Shown here one piece after another: positions 1-11,145 of a DNA stretch of 64,000 bases (positions are counted from its first letter, which is position 1; each line of letters starts with the position of its first letter). The stretch is taken from assembly GCA_014529385.2 (NCBI GenBank), contig CM043963.1:109842912-109906911 (forward strand), given 5' to 3'. Position numbers and translations under genes: made by a program. The notes under the pieces are model-generated. The model had not been told where the DNA came from. It saw only the letters and a program-made list of their open reading frames with translations, and did not search any database. Source of the DNA: Adiantum capillus-veneris. Its lineage: Eukaryota; Streptophyta; Polypodiopsida; Polypodiales; Pteridaceae.

Positions 1-2
1 TA

Positions 3-1694
3 TTGCCAATGCCTAGGCATACAACTGAGAACTTGCCCAGACCTATAGGGGTTGAAGGGCCACAACTAGTCTTGGGGCAACCACCCCTACAAGGAGCGAG
101 ACTAGTGGGTGTAAGGTATACGCCTACCGTAGAGGAACCAAAGGAACAAGCATTAGTTTCTGTGCCTACATATTATGAAGAACCGAGTGGATATGTGGCG
201 AGCCAAGTATACTATCCACCCAAAGAGACGAGAGCACCAAAACCATGGAGCATGAGAGGAAATGTTGGCCATCAATTGCCACACATGCTGTAGGTGAAAA
301 TAGATATATCTTAGATGAGAGAATGTTGATGTTCATTGCACATGGAGGGTTAGTAGGACCAAGGCCTACTCATTAGCAACGAGGAGTGCAAGAAGGATCT
401 CAACAACCAAAAGGACCGTTCTACAAGTGTGGTGGGGATCACTGGTTAAGATATTGTACCCATGCGGAGATAATCAGAGTAAATACACATTGCACTTAGT
501 GTCGAGTCACTCACTTGATTACCAATTTCCCAAAGAATCCTAACAAGGGATCAAAGGTAGCATTGAACATACTAGGGGATGTGCCATCTAGTAGTGGGTT
601 GGAAAACAAAAAAGTGATATCCATACAGCTTGTCATGGAGCACAAGTGCATAGGGCAAGAGAAGAATCGATGATTGAAGAACCTTGAACAGATACTCGTA
701 GTGTTGAGGAAAAGTCAAAAAAAACATGTGGAAGGCTAGGAAAGCACATATCTAGACCACAAAGGAACATGAGCAGATGGCCCTAATAGAAGAGTTAAAA
801 AGAAATAGGGAGAGATTAGAGAGATTTGCGAGTCAAACTAATCCAAAAATAGGAATTTCAAAGACCAGATAACCCAACAAGTTCAAGAAATAGAGGAGCG
901 CACGCTTTGGAGGATCAATGCTAGTTGAGAAAGTGAATGAGCCCCTCAATGTACTTATGAAAGCCTATGAAGCACGACTTCACACAAGCCAAAATTAGGA
1001 ACATAAATGGATAATATATCCCTATGCAAAATTGGAGAAACAAAAATTGGAGATGTGTCAAAAAACGATCCAAACTTCCTTAACTCTACTAGAACCACGT
1101 GAAGGTGCACCAAACAATGGGGTAGAAGTTCTAATTCCAACACCTATCACTCCATTAGGGCATGAGACCAAAGGAACAGATGAGGAACCCCCATTTGAAT
1201 TAGAAGAGCCTATTATAGAAATGAATACCATAGATCCAACGTTTGAGGAATTCCATTCTACAATACCTGAGGCCTATAGAGAGGACCACGGCTTAGAGGA
1301 GCTTTGGAGACAGATAAGAGAAGAAAATGAAGCACTGGGACTGAGTTAGAGAGTTAACCACATTAGTAAAGGGAGCGACGTCTTTCCTCCACCAATGGAG
1401 GAATTTGAGGCAGAGACCCAAGTGGATCTGGATGTTTTCTCTCATTGGGGGGATATAGGATCCATAATATCTTTAGAGAGTCAGCCTCAATCTTTGAAAA
1501 CCCTACCTTCATACATGGGTGAGTACGAAGCAAGGTCTAATGCGAAGGCTGTGCCAACACAAAAAATTTCTTCAAAAAAGATGATGGACTCAAAAGGGCT
1601 GATAGAAATATTTCCAACACCAATGACTTGCACCATCACGTTTGCTGAGTTTCGTAGGATATGACCAAACATGTGGGCAACTGTTGGGAATTGC
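3..1694 (+). pseudogene. gag relic with zinc knuckles (giant element copy 1)
   Basis: The first 96 codons (3-293) are a Pro/Gln/Tyr-rich segment matching the one encoded at 57556-57170 on the minus strand. A zinc-knuckle stretch follows near 420-475. It reads F-x2-C-x3-H-x4-C, so the first Cys of the intact copy (C-x2-C-x3-H-x4-C) is Phe here. A second knuckle near 485-535 has a stop and a Cys-to-Phe change. From 1032 to 1664 two shorter open stretches match the acidic linker of the intact copy. Frameshifts and stops break it throughout, so it cannot make a Gag protein. The identification rests on the match to the better copy in this window. Confidence 0.8.
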
Positions 1695-2336
1695 TTAGCA
1701 CTAGGTTGGTAATGGGACACTTTTATGTCCTGTTAAGTGACCATTTTCCTTGACTTATGTCAAGAGTTTCAAAATGGATTTTGAGGTGATATCTATCTAG
1801 AAAGTTGTCTCATGAGCTGAAAAAAACTCGACATTTTTTTGTAATATCAATTCCATCTTTAACCTTGTCCTTGCACAACATTTCACAACCTAAACTGTGT
1901 GAAAAAACGGGTCCTGTTTTTGGCTTTTTCAACTTTTTGCAACTACACCACTCTAGAATTCATGTTTGTGAGGTCTATAATGCTAGAGAACTATCTTTAG
2001 TAGTCCTCAACATGTCCTAATGCTTCTAGGGAGAAATAAATGTTAAAGTTGTAAGTTATGACCAAATTACAAAAATTGTCAAATCCTGTTTTTTAGCCAA
2101 TTTTAGCTCTTCTATGATTTTTTTGGTGGCTTTCATGATATCCAAATGCAGTTTTGATTTTCTATGTTGCATATTGTAACATAAAGCTAATATTCCTTGA
2201 GTTTTGGGGCACCTGATACCCTATTTTTCATCATAGACAATGATGGTTGATTTTTTCAATTATAGAAGAAAATGAAACATTCTAGTATACTGAAAGGACA
2301 CTTTTATGTCCTGTTAGGTTACCAACCAAGTGCTAA
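1695..2336. mobile_element. Non-autonomous TIR element (about 640 bp) inside gag
   Basis: The ends are inverted repeats: TTAGCACTAGGTTGGTAA at 1695-1712 and its near reverse complement (one mismatch) ending at 2336. Removing it rejoins the surrounding gag frame exactly as in the intact copy near 55890-55920. Just inside each end lies a direct copy of GGACACTTTTATGTCC (1715-1730 and 2296-2311), itself a short hairpin. There is no transposase; the ORF at 1805-2020 has no recognisable domain. TTAG occurs at both outer junctions, so a 3-4 bp target duplication is possible. A duplication-free insertion with TTAG...CTAA ends fits equally well. Confidence 0.75.
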
Positions 2337-3560
2337 TTAGAGAAGTTTGGAGTCAAGGACCCAAATTCAAGGATTCAAGAAGGGATTTGAGAACTAGAAA
2401 AACCTCAATTGAACACAAGACTTGTGCCCTTAAACAAGGTTGGAGAGTATTGCAAGGGTAAAGGTGGCAATACTACACTTCCAATAGAATTCAAAAGTGT
2501 AACAAAAATGTCAATCTCAATAGTGGATCTGGTGTTGATATTTCCACCAAGGAGATTTAGAAAGAATGGGGAAAACTGGCCTTAAAAGCTACCAAGATGA
2601 AATTGTAACTAGTAGATAAATATACTAAGAAACCCCTAGGGCTTCTAGAGAAAGCGACTCTGATTTCTTGCGGCATTGAGTATGAGCATACTTTTGCTAT
2701 CGTGGATTTTGGCAAGAAGAACAATTATGACATCATACTTGGACAACCCTTTATGAGACAACTCAACATGGTTCAAGACTGTGGGGGTATGATCACATAT
2801 ACCTCAGGCACATGGAAACCACGACACACATAAATAAAAAAGACAACAGCTACAGATACATGAACTGAACACCAGTGAAGGAATTTTATTCAGCTACATT
2901 AGTAGGGTTGGAGCTTCTAACTTCGTTAGGCAAGCCCAAAGAGCTATGGATGTGGGGTGCATCAAATTGTGGAAGCTTGCAACAAGAAGAGTGTACATAA
3001 AAAGATCTCTTGAAGATTAAGGAACACATTCTTTATCCTTTTCCAAAAGAGGCCCTCAAGCCATTGGAGTGGACCCATACCCTATATGTGTGTGCTATTT
3101 CCGATGGCCCCACTACAAAGTTCTGTGACAAGGATGGATATGATGTTGTTCCTTAATATATGGTCAATACGGTGCAAGGGAAAGACGGAGAGAAACCCTT
3201 AGAATAACCCAGGACTGATGAGGTGGAGGAAGAAGCGGAAGGAGATTTTTCTGACTCTCCAAAGAAATTTGATACGAGGATGATAGGACAACAAGTGCTC
3301 GAACAACCTGAGTGACCAAGAGAAAATAGGAACAGATGTCCGGTTTTACGAGTTTTCAAACCAAAAACCTATATGTCAAGAGCACTACAAGAAAAAAGAG
3401 CTAGAGGCAAAGCAAGAGAGAACACCATGCCTAGGATAAGGGACAAAACATTGTTTTTGATGCTTGTAAAAGCTGACGATTGTATCAAGGAAAAAATATC
3501 AGGAGATACTCTTAGGCCCAATATCCAAAAACAAAAGCAAGAATGAAAAATCAAGCTCGA
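2337..3560 (+). pseudogene. Retropepsin and spacer relic (giant element copy 1)
   Basis: This continues the gag frame after the TIR element and matches residues around the first protease of the minus-strand copy. The stretch near 2640-2780 encodes the conserved block ending in the I-I-L-G-x-P-F motif typical of the second half of a retropepsin. The catalytic D-S-G region near 2520-2545 is out of frame by one base. Downstream, 3060-3150 matches the post-protease segment encoded at 55177-55060. Several stops and frameshifts are present, so it is not functional. Confidence 0.7.
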
Positions 3561-4024
3561 GAGTGAGAAACAAAACCCAAGAAAACAAAGGAACGTGTGC
3601 ATGATAAAAGTGGAGAGCCTAAGTGGACCAAGATAGAGAGAAAGGAGAAGTACAAAGAGCTTAAGAAAACTCTCAGAGAAGTAGAGAGTGGAGAAGGAGA
3701 AAATGAGAGTAATGAGGACAAAATGAGTGTGCCATCCGACTACAGAAAGTTCACCATACAAGACATAAACTTAGTGATGATGAAACCTCTCTACGAGCAA
3801 AGGTGGAAGGAGTCTTATGATGGACCCGAGGATGCACAAAAGATAGACTTGGTAGAAAAAGGATAAGATATGCACCAATGAGTCTACATCGCAATGGATC
3901 TAAGTTCAACAGAGGAAGAAAAGCTCATAAGTCTTCTCAAGGAGTACAAGGAAGTGTTTGCTTGGTCATACAAGGAACTGAAGGTGGAGAGATCCTACAA
4001 TGTGTCATCACATGATTCCCTTAA
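3561..4024 (+). pseudogene. pol start (pre-RT linker) relic, truncated at the chromodomain array
   Basis: An open stretch at 3597-3866 matches the charged segment before the RT in the ORF at 49685-48276: a K/E-rich helix, then a V-P-S-x-Y-R-K-F block, then S-Y-D-G-P-E-D-A. Beyond a stop at 3864 the match continues, frame-shifted, through the E-Y-K-E-V-F-A-W-S-Y-K block that precedes the RT fingers. It ends near 4024, where the LTR of the minus-strand chromodomain element begins. RT proper is absent. Confidence 0.75.
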
Positions 4025-5497
4025 AACCTCAAACACCTTTGAAGGTGGAGAGAGTTAGCGGGGAATGAGGGTAGGAAACAGGAAGAAAAAACATTCCATA
4101 GCAGAAATAAATAGTTCCTCACTTATCATCACTCTTCTTACTAGCATACATAATAGCATAGAAATGAAGAAGGACAAGATGGAAAGCTTAAGCATTAAAG
4201 CATGACTCTTGGTTGGATTTGCATTCCATAGCCAAGAGTGTTGGTGTAGGCTATCAACTTCTCTACTAGCTTGGAGAAGGAGATGGAGCTATTGCACTTT
4301 GCAATTCACACCATGAGAGTGTGTGTGAGTGTGTGTGAGTGTGTGGGTGGGAGAGTATACCCCCCCAATCTAGCCACCTTCTTGCTTTGGTCAACCCCCT
4401 CCTTGTTCCTAAAGCTTGAAGCTCATTGGACCCCTGAAAGACTGGCAAATCACATGCAGGATGAATTACAAGCAACACGGGTAGTCTTGGGACAAGTGTC
4501 CCCTTTTCCCCTTTGAGAGAGAGGACTTAATAAATGCAAAACCAATTAATCAAACTAACTAATTTATCAGTGGACCCCTTGGGAGACCAACCAATAGGCT
4601 TTAGGCACACCATGAGGACAGCATGGGTAGGGGCTTGACATGTGTCCTTGTTGCCTCTTGAGGCTTGGGATTTCCTTGTGTATGTGTGTGTTCTCTCTCA
4701 TCCCCCTAGCTTTAGGGCTTGCCTCCTCTTGAGTAGGGATTGTAATTGAATTTTTGAACACCTTACCCTCAAGCACCTTAGTCAGTAAGCATGATAAAGC
4801 ACCTCAAGCTAGGGTAGTGTTTCCACAAGCACCTCAAGCTCCCTAGTCAGCAAGCACGACAAGCACCTCAAGCATCTTAGTCAACAATCACGACAAGCAC
4901 CTCAAGCACCTTAGTCAACAATCACGAAAATCACCTCAAGCACCTTAGTCATCAAGCATGACAAGCACCTTAGTCGGAAAGCAAGAAAAGCACCTCAAGC
5001 TTGGGCGCCCTGGTTCCCACCTCAAGCTCATTCCTAGCTTACCTAAGGTCAAAGGACTTTTAACACTAACATTTGGAGGTCTTCAATGAATCTATCTCTA
5101 AGGTATTTAAGCTCCATTGGCTAGCCTTGATCTTTGACAAACCATCTCTCATTTGGCCCCTTTACTATTAGCCTCGTGTTGAGATAGATCTGTAAGATCA
5201 TGTCTATAATCTAACCCTTGTTCTCCTTTTATTCTCCCACAATAAATGATCAGTTTAATATGAGAAAATGATTTGGGTTGGTTAGATATTAGATTTTATG
5301 ACTTTACCTCTCTTTTGAAATCATAGTCATCCTAGACTATGAGGTAGAAGAGATAAAGCCTTAGTCATTAGTCCTGTTTATTAGCGGGTAGAGGATCCCT
5401 TTTTACACTATGACATCATTCCAAGATGGATGACTACTCCATTTGGTGCTTGGGAGATATAGCTTCTGCAAGAATGTGTGCTCTTTAGTCCATTTCA
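4025..5497 (-). repeat. LTR of chromodomain element, truncated (3' LTR of region A)
   Basis: It aligns along its length with the complete LTR at 8644-10448. On the minus strand it starts TGAAATGGAC at 5497, directly after the polypurine tract. The last roughly 378 bp of the LTR (U5 side) are missing at the junction with the giant element near 4024. It contains the 34-bp tandem units described separately. Short ORFs here are not conserved between LTR copies and were left out. Confidence 0.85.
4767..5000. repeat. 34-bp tandem repeat inside LTR (copy 1)
   Basis: Variants of a roughly 34-bp unit built from CAAGCACCTCAAGCACC and TTAGTCAACAAGCACGA repeat several times. The same array, with a different unit count, is in the second LTR at 9752-9960. 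Confidence 0.75.
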
Positions 5498-5508
5498 TTC
5501 TCCCAAGT
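5498..5508 (-). other. Polypurine tract of region A
   Basis: The minus strand reads CTTGGGAGAA immediately before the LTR start TGAAATGG. The same arrangement occurs at 10449-10458, which defines both LTR starts. Confidence 0.8.
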
Positions 5509-5654
5509 AGAGTGACAAATTCTGCTTGGTGTTCAGAGACTCGTCATCACAAACAAAATTCTAAGGATGTATACTACTTAAATTTGTGCACAATAAAAAG
5601 AGAACTAGTCTTATAGGGGAAAAAAATTGGTCATTTGAAAGAAATTTATACATT

Positions 5655-6195
5655 TGCTTACTCTAATGTAGCATTGTAAGCATTGACAAGGTTCATACTA
5701 TCCTTAAGTTGTATTCCTTGCATCCATCTAGCATCTTCAAAAGGATCATTTTTGTACTTAATAAGATATTGTCGGATAATATTACCATGTCGTAGTACCT
5801 TGTCTTCATGCCGAAGGATAGCTTTGGGTTGTAGCACCTCTTATTGGTCTTTCATTTTGGGAGGGTCTTCAATAACTGGTTCACTTGGTGGCTTTCCTTT
5901 GTAGGTCTTAAGTGGGCTCACATGAAAAGCAATGTGTATGAGCCAATGGTTGGGAAACTTGAGTTGATAAGCCATCTCATTGATTGGATACAAGATTTGA
6001 AAAGGACCATAGTATCTTTTTGCTAATTTAGCATAATACTTTTTATGGTCCTTAGGATTTTTGCCCATCATTTTCCTTAATCAAGCCTTGAGAATCTTAA
6101 GTAAAACCCAATCATTTTCTTTGAACGTTAAGGCCCTTATGTGCTTGTCAGAAGCAGCTCTTTGCCTTTTTTGAGAGATGGATATAGCCTCTGTT
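5655..6195 (-). pseudogene. Integrase C-terminus and chromodomain (region A)
   Basis: The stretch 6071-5841 encodes the R-Y-Y-G-P-F-Q-I ... H-V-S-P-L-K segment typical of the C-terminal SH3-like domain of Ty3/gypsy integrases. After one in-frame stop near 5838 the same frame continues to about 5655 with a chromodomain core (Y-L-I-K-Y-K-N-D-P-F-E-D-x-R-W). Chromodomains on integrases guide insertion to chromatin marks. It matches region B at 10590-11145; the match stops near 6195, where gag-pol has been lost. Broken and 5'-truncated. Confidence 0.85.
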
Positions 6196-7024
6196 AGCCT
6201 TGCATATTCTTTTAGTAAAGTGTTATTGAACCTTAGTAGTTTACTTTTCAATTTGTAATTAGTGAAGAGCTTTGTGTCTCTTCATTCTTCCTAGTAGTTG
6301 GTCTCACACCTGATGGTAGCGTGTTGTATGAGAGAAGGACGATGAATGAAAAGCTATGGCTATGAAGATTCTGTGTTTCTCTATGTATTTTGTCTTTAGT
6401 TTCCATTTAGTACCCTGATTCTGTTCTGAACCAATACGGGAACTGAAACTCTAATTCTATGAAGTGATGATGTAATGTTTTAATGATTGATTTAGTTGTT
6501 ATTCCCACTCCCCTATGCCTCAACAACACTTGGCAATCATGCTGATTGTGGAGAAAATCTTGATCAACACCTTAATGGGCACTGGGGTCTAGTTGGGGCA
6601 TATGGGGTTGTGAAACTGAAGATTTCCTGCAAGCATTCTCCAATTGGAAGTCAGAGGAGGAAAAACAAGAGGAATACAATTTGATTTTCCTTCAAGATTT
6701 TTTCCTTGGAGTAGCATGCTTCAAAACTTCCTGGTGACTTGACAATCCTTTGCTGCTTTTTGTCAGAAGTGGCAAATTAAGGAGTGGAAACCCTAGTTCT
6801 ATTCAAGGCATTTTTGGTTTTCAAGGCATTTTTAGAAATCAAGCGTTTTTCAGCAAATGGAGTTTTTTCTTGATGTTTTCAGGGCCGTTTTTTCAACTTG
6901 ATGCCGATGACAGTTTCAGGCAGTTTCCCTGACAGTTTGTAGAAAATTTAAGTTTTATGCAGTGCAATGCTGATTCTTGGAGTATGGGTATATTATTTGT
7001 CTCTTTTTGTTTAATGTCTACTCA
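6196..7024. other. Unassigned internal sequence of region A
   Basis: It joins the integrase remnant to the opposite-strand ORF. No domain or similarity to other parts of the window was seen. Small ORFs (for example 6496-6684 and 6750-6932, plus strand) are T-rich and unsupported. Confidence 0.5.
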
Positions 7025-7324
7025 ATGGCAAAGAAGAAGAAGAAGAAGCAATGTCTTATTTGTCAAAAGCATGGCCATTCCATCAAGAAATGTCCTTATA
7101 TGTGTACGCTTTGTCAAAAGAAAGAGGTATGTGTGAAGTATTGCATGCCAAAACTATGTAAGAGCCTCTATCGCATCATAAAATCTTTCCAGGATGCATT
7201 AAGTTATGAGGACTCTGCTGAAGCTAAAGAGAATTTGGAAGAATTCTCTGATTTTCTTGATGAAGCATGTGAATGGCATAAATGCCGTAATGGCAAGAGA
7301 AGAAAGTCATGCTCTAGTGAATGA
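7025..7324 (+). CDS. Small basic zinc-knuckle protein, antisense to the host retroelement
   Basis: The 99-codon frame starts at the ATG at 7025 and opens with a run of six Lys after M-A. It has a clear C-x2-C-x4-H-x4-C knuckle (residues about 10-23), then a second one in which the His is replaced by Cys (C-x2-C-x4-C-x4-C). Knuckles of this type bind single-stranded nucleic acid in Gag and some host proteins. The frame lies on the strand opposite to the LTR, primer site and integrase remnant around it. Whether it is captured host sequence, a fragment of another element's gag or an antisense ORF of this family cannot be decided here. Expression is unknown. Confidence 0.5.
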   Translation: MAKKKKKKQCLICQKHGHSIKKCPYMCTLCQKKEVCVKYCMPKLCKSLYRIIKSFQDALSYEDSAEAKENLEEFSDFLDEACEWHKCRNGKRRKSCSSE

Positions 7325-8637
7325 CGGATCCAAATGTGAGAATGTAATTGAGGAGTACGAAGATGATTTTGTGGATGATGCAAGCGATGATGATTATTCT
7401 CAATGGGGTTTTCAACAACTTGTTACTGTTTCCAGCTTGAAACAACCTCAAGTTGTTGGTTTTCAGTTACCAACATTTTTTCAGGCACCTGCAGTTTCAA
7501 AACCTCATATTTCAAAGCCTGAATTTGACACCTGAAGTTTTTCAACCTGATTTTGATGTTCTTGAATATGGGATCAAAGTTGTAGATACTTAGATTATTG
7601 AAGAGAAGAAGTTGGTTCAAGAAGGAGATGTTGTTCAATGCAAGGGAGATGAAATCCAAAAGATAATGAAGGAAGAAGGAGGAAGCCAAGAGCAGCTCGT
7701 GAGCCAAAGGAGACAAGAGGAGTGCCAGCTATCCCCAAACCTCACATCAAAGAGACTCACCTCTTTGCAGGAAGAGATTACACGAGTTATCCAAAAGAAG
7801 AATTGATGATTGAGAAGAAGGGAATCCAAGTGGGGGTGAGCGAGAGAAGCCACCAATATCCCATACAAACCCATATGCCATCATTGGACATCAATCTTGA
7901 AGAGGTGGAAATTCAGGGAGACATCAGATTACAATGTATTAAAGTGGAGGAGATGAATATACATGAAGATATAAAGTGTGCCAATGATGAGGATGATGTG
8001 ATGAATCAGTTTTTGATGTATCTTGATGAAGATTATTCCACAGGTGACAACTTGAAAGGTGTTTGTGTTGATGGAGAAGAGGTTTTTTGGTGTTTTGAAG
8101 ACTGAAAGCCAATTTCCAAGAGCGGATATGAATTATTCAGGTTGTGAAGACAAGGATATTCAATTTCAAGTCCCTGAATTACAAGTTTTGATACGAAAGG
8201 TTCCCGATTTGTGGAGTTTTAGAATTAAGGTCCCTGATCCACAAAACACTGATTTACAAAGGAGTTCAGTACCTGAATTTACTGAATATCAAAGTATTGC
8301 TATTTCTCAAGCGGAGATGATCAACAATCCCTCATTACAGTTGGAGAATGAGAGGCATTCAAGTATGGTTGCGGAAAATGAAGCGGTTTCCAAAATCAGG
8401 CAACTTCAGGAAGAGAAGGCATCATTGATAGTGGAGATTTCTCAGGTTCAAATTGAAGCTGACTTGCATATTTCTTACTGTTATGAAGTTCATGATGCTC
8501 TTAAGAAAGTTGTTTTGGATAAGGATAATCAAATTGAGAATTTGAATCTTCAACTCACTCAAATCAAGAATATGGATTCTTCTTCAAACCTTGATGTTGT
8601 GGAAGGTAAGAAAGAAAAGAGAAACCAAATTCTCTGA
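7325..8637 (+). pseudogene. Acidic and coiled-coil continuation of the antisense ORF
   Basis: Three overlapping open stretches in different frames follow the zinc-knuckle frame. 7206-7535 is acidic and then rich in P-x-F/V motifs. 7722-8105 contains more acidic sequence. 8059-8637 is a 192-codon stretch whose second half (from about 8310) has heptad-like Leu/Ile spacing and looks like a coiled coil. The last stop (8635-8637) lies inside the retroelement's primer-binding site. Frame changes suggest either exons of one gene (no good splice sites were proven) or a decayed ORF. Function unknown. Confidence 0.45.
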
Positions 8638-8642
8638 TACCA
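8632..8642 (-). other. Primer-binding site (initiator Met tRNA type)
   Basis: The minus strand reads TGGTATCAGAG one base after the LTR end ...CCAATACA. This matches the complement of the initiator Met tRNA 3' end that many plant LTR elements use to prime minus-strand DNA synthesis. Confidence 0.85.
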
Positions 8643-8643
8643 A

Positions 8644-10448
8644 TGTATTGGAAATGGCCTATGAACTTTGAGAGTAGCAAAATGGCCTATGAACTTTGAG
8701 AGTAGCAAAATTAGGAAAATTCAAGAAAGCATTTTTTACTTTGTGAGCATAGAGTTGAACTTAATTAATGGTAGCAACATAAACATAGTACTTAGTTAAC
8801 TTTGCATGAACAATACTTTTGCACGCGAGAGAGTTTAGAGAACATGACAACAATTGAGGATAGGATTTATGTGGAGATGGTCTCCCCTCCCATCAAGAGA
8901 GACTTGGTACACCACAATCTTTGTGTTCGTTGTGACCTAGGTGATGAAATGAAGATGGAAATCTTCATGCATCACGAGCATAACATAAACTTATTAAGTA
9001 TCCCAAGCCTCAGTCCCATGGTCTCAAATACCTTCGAAGGTGGAGAGAGCTAGCAGGGAATGAGGGTAGGGAAGAGGAAGAAGAAACATTCCATAGGAGA
9101 AATAAGTATTTCTTCACTTATCATCACTCTTCTTGATAGCATACATAATAGCATAGTAGTGAAGATGGAGAAGATGGCAAGATTAAGCATTGAAGCATGG
9201 CTCTTGGTTGGATTTGCATTCCATAGCCAAGAGTGTTGGTGTAGGCTCGCAACTTCCCTCTACTAACTAGCTTGGAGAAGGAGATGGAGCTCTTGAACTT
9301 TGCACTTCACACAATGAGAGTGTGTGGGCGTGTGTGTGGGAGAGTATAACCCCCAAGCTAGTCTCCCTTGTTGCTTTGGTAGACCCCCTCTTGTAGCTCA
9401 TGAATGAAGCTTATTCGACCCCTGCAAGCCTAGCCAATCAGACATGGAATGCATAAAAAGAAACAAGGGTAGCCTTGGGACAAGTGTCCCCCTTTCCCCT
9501 TTGAGAGAGAGGACTTTGTAAATGCAAAAAAGAATAATCACATTAACTAATTTATCATTAGACCCCTTTGGGAGGCCAACCAATAGGCTTTAGGCACACC
9601 ATGAGGACAGCATGGGTAGGGGCTTGACATGTGTCTAAGTTGACTCTTGAGGCTTGGGATTTCCTTGTGTATGTGTGTGTTCTCTCATCCCCCTAGCTTT
9701 AAGACTTGCCCCTTCTTGAGTAGGTATTGGATTTGACTTTTTGAACACCTTACCCTCAAGCACCTTAGTCAACAAGCATGACAAAGCACCTCACGCTTGG
9801 GTAGAGTTCCCACGAGCATCTCAAGATCCCTAGTTGGAAAGCATAAAATCACCTCAAGAATCTTAGTCAGCAAGCACGACAAGCACCTCAAGCACCTTAG
9901 TCATCAAGCACGGCAAGCACCTCAAGAACCTTAGTTAGCAAGCACGACAAGCACCTCAATCTTGGGACGGGTTTCCACCTCAAGCTCAACCCTAGATTAC
10001 CTAAGGTCAAAGGACTTTTAACATTTACCTTTGGTGGTCTTCAATGAAGCTAACCCTAAGGTCTTTAAGCTCCATTGGCTAGCCTTGATCTTTGACAAAC
10101 CTTAAGGACCTCCTCCCTATTGGCCCCGTGTTGAGATAGATCTGTAAGCACATGTCTATATTCTAGCCCTTGTTCCTGTTTATTCTCCCACATTAAATGA
10201 TCAGTTTAATGTGAGAAAATGATTTTGGTTGATTAGATATTAGATTTTTTGACATTACCTCTCTCTTGAAATCATAGTTGTTCTAGACTATGAGGTAGAA
10301 GAGATAAAGCCTTACTCATTAGTCAATGTTTCTTAGCAGTAGAGGATCCCTTTTTACCCTACAACATCATTCCAAGATAGATGACTAATCCATTTGGTGC
10401 ATGGGAGATATATATGTCGCAAGCATATCTGCTCTTTAGTCCATATCA
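8644..10448 (-). repeat. Complete LTR (1805 bp) shared by regions A and B
   Basis: On the minus strand it begins TGATATGGAC after the polypurine tract and ends CCAATACA before the primer site. It aligns with the truncated LTR at 4025-5497, and its U5 side aligns with 35206-35773. A 29-bp segment near 8653-8711 is duplicated head to tail. It includes the 34-bp tandem array (9752-9960) and the near-palindrome CACATTAAA...TTTAATGTG near 10188-10212. Confidence 0.88.
9752..9960. repeat. 34-bp tandem repeat inside LTR (copy 2)
   Basis: Counterpart of 4767-5000, with the same unit family but fewer and more divergent units. Confidence 0.7.
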
Positions 10449-10458
10449 TTCTCCCAAG
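10449..10458 (-). other. Polypurine tract of region B
   Basis: The minus strand reads ACTTGGGAGAA just before the LTR start at 10448. Polypurine tracts prime plus-strand DNA synthesis. Confidence 0.8.
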
Positions 10459-10589
10459 TCTCTAGAGAGTTACAAATTCTGCTTGGTGTTTGAGAGACCT
10501 AGTCGTCACAAACATGATTCCAAGTATGCATACTACCAAAATTTGTGCACAATCAAAAGAGAACTAGTTTTATAAGACAAAAACATTGG

Positions 10590-11145
10590 TTATTTCAAAG
10601 AAATTTGTACATTTGCTTGCTCTAATGTATCATTATAAGCATTGACAAGGTTCATACTATCCTTAAGTTGTATTCCTTGCGTCCATCTAGTATCTTCAAA
10701 AGGATAATTTTTGAACTTAATAAGATACCGTCGGATAATCTTACCATGTTGTAGTACCTTGTCTTCATGCAAGAGGATAGCTTTGGGTTGTTAAACTTCT
10801 TCTTGCTCTTCGATTTCGAGAGGGTCTTCAATAATTGGTTCACTTCGTGGTTCTTTTTTGTAGGGCTTAAGTAGGCTCACATGAAAAGCATTTTGTATGA
10901 GACAATGGTTGGGAAACTTGAGTTATATAATCCATCTCTTTGATTGGTTTGAATATTTGAAAAGGACCATAGTAGCTTTTTACCAATTTAGAATAATACT
11001 TTTTATGATTTTTGCCTGTCGTTTGCCTCAATCGAGCCTTGGGAAACTTAAGTAAGACCCAATCATTTTCTTTGGATGTTAAGGGACTTCTTTGCTTGTC
11101 AACAACAGCTTTTAGCCTTTTCTGAGAAATGGATATAGACTCCTT
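10590..11145 (-). pseudogene. Integrase C-terminal domain and chromodomain (region B)
   Basis: The stretch 10772-10590 carries a chromodomain (R-R-Y-L-I-K-F-K-N-Y-P-F-E-D-T-R-W), the motif that binds modified histone tails in chromovirus integrases. Upstream (11060-10850), in broken frames, lies the integrase SH3-like segment with the H-x-S-L-L-K block. It matches region A, so both come from one family. Frameshifts separate the pieces. Confidence 0.85.

Noticed and set aside
1695-2336. CACTA-family element (the sequence CACTA lies near the left end)
   Set aside because: The right end reads CAAGTG rather than TAGTG, the inverted repeat extends outward to TTAG, and there is no 3-bp duplication at the CACTA ends.
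4266-4516. ORFs in the truncated LTR (both strands) as small genes
   Set aside because: They are not conserved in the homologous LTR at 9280-9500 and are rich in GT-repeat translation.
8632-8642. TGGTATCAGAG sequences (also 22035, 49915) as tRNA gene fragments
   Set aside because: They are only 11-12 bases, sit at LTR ends and have no tRNA body around them; they are primer-binding sites.
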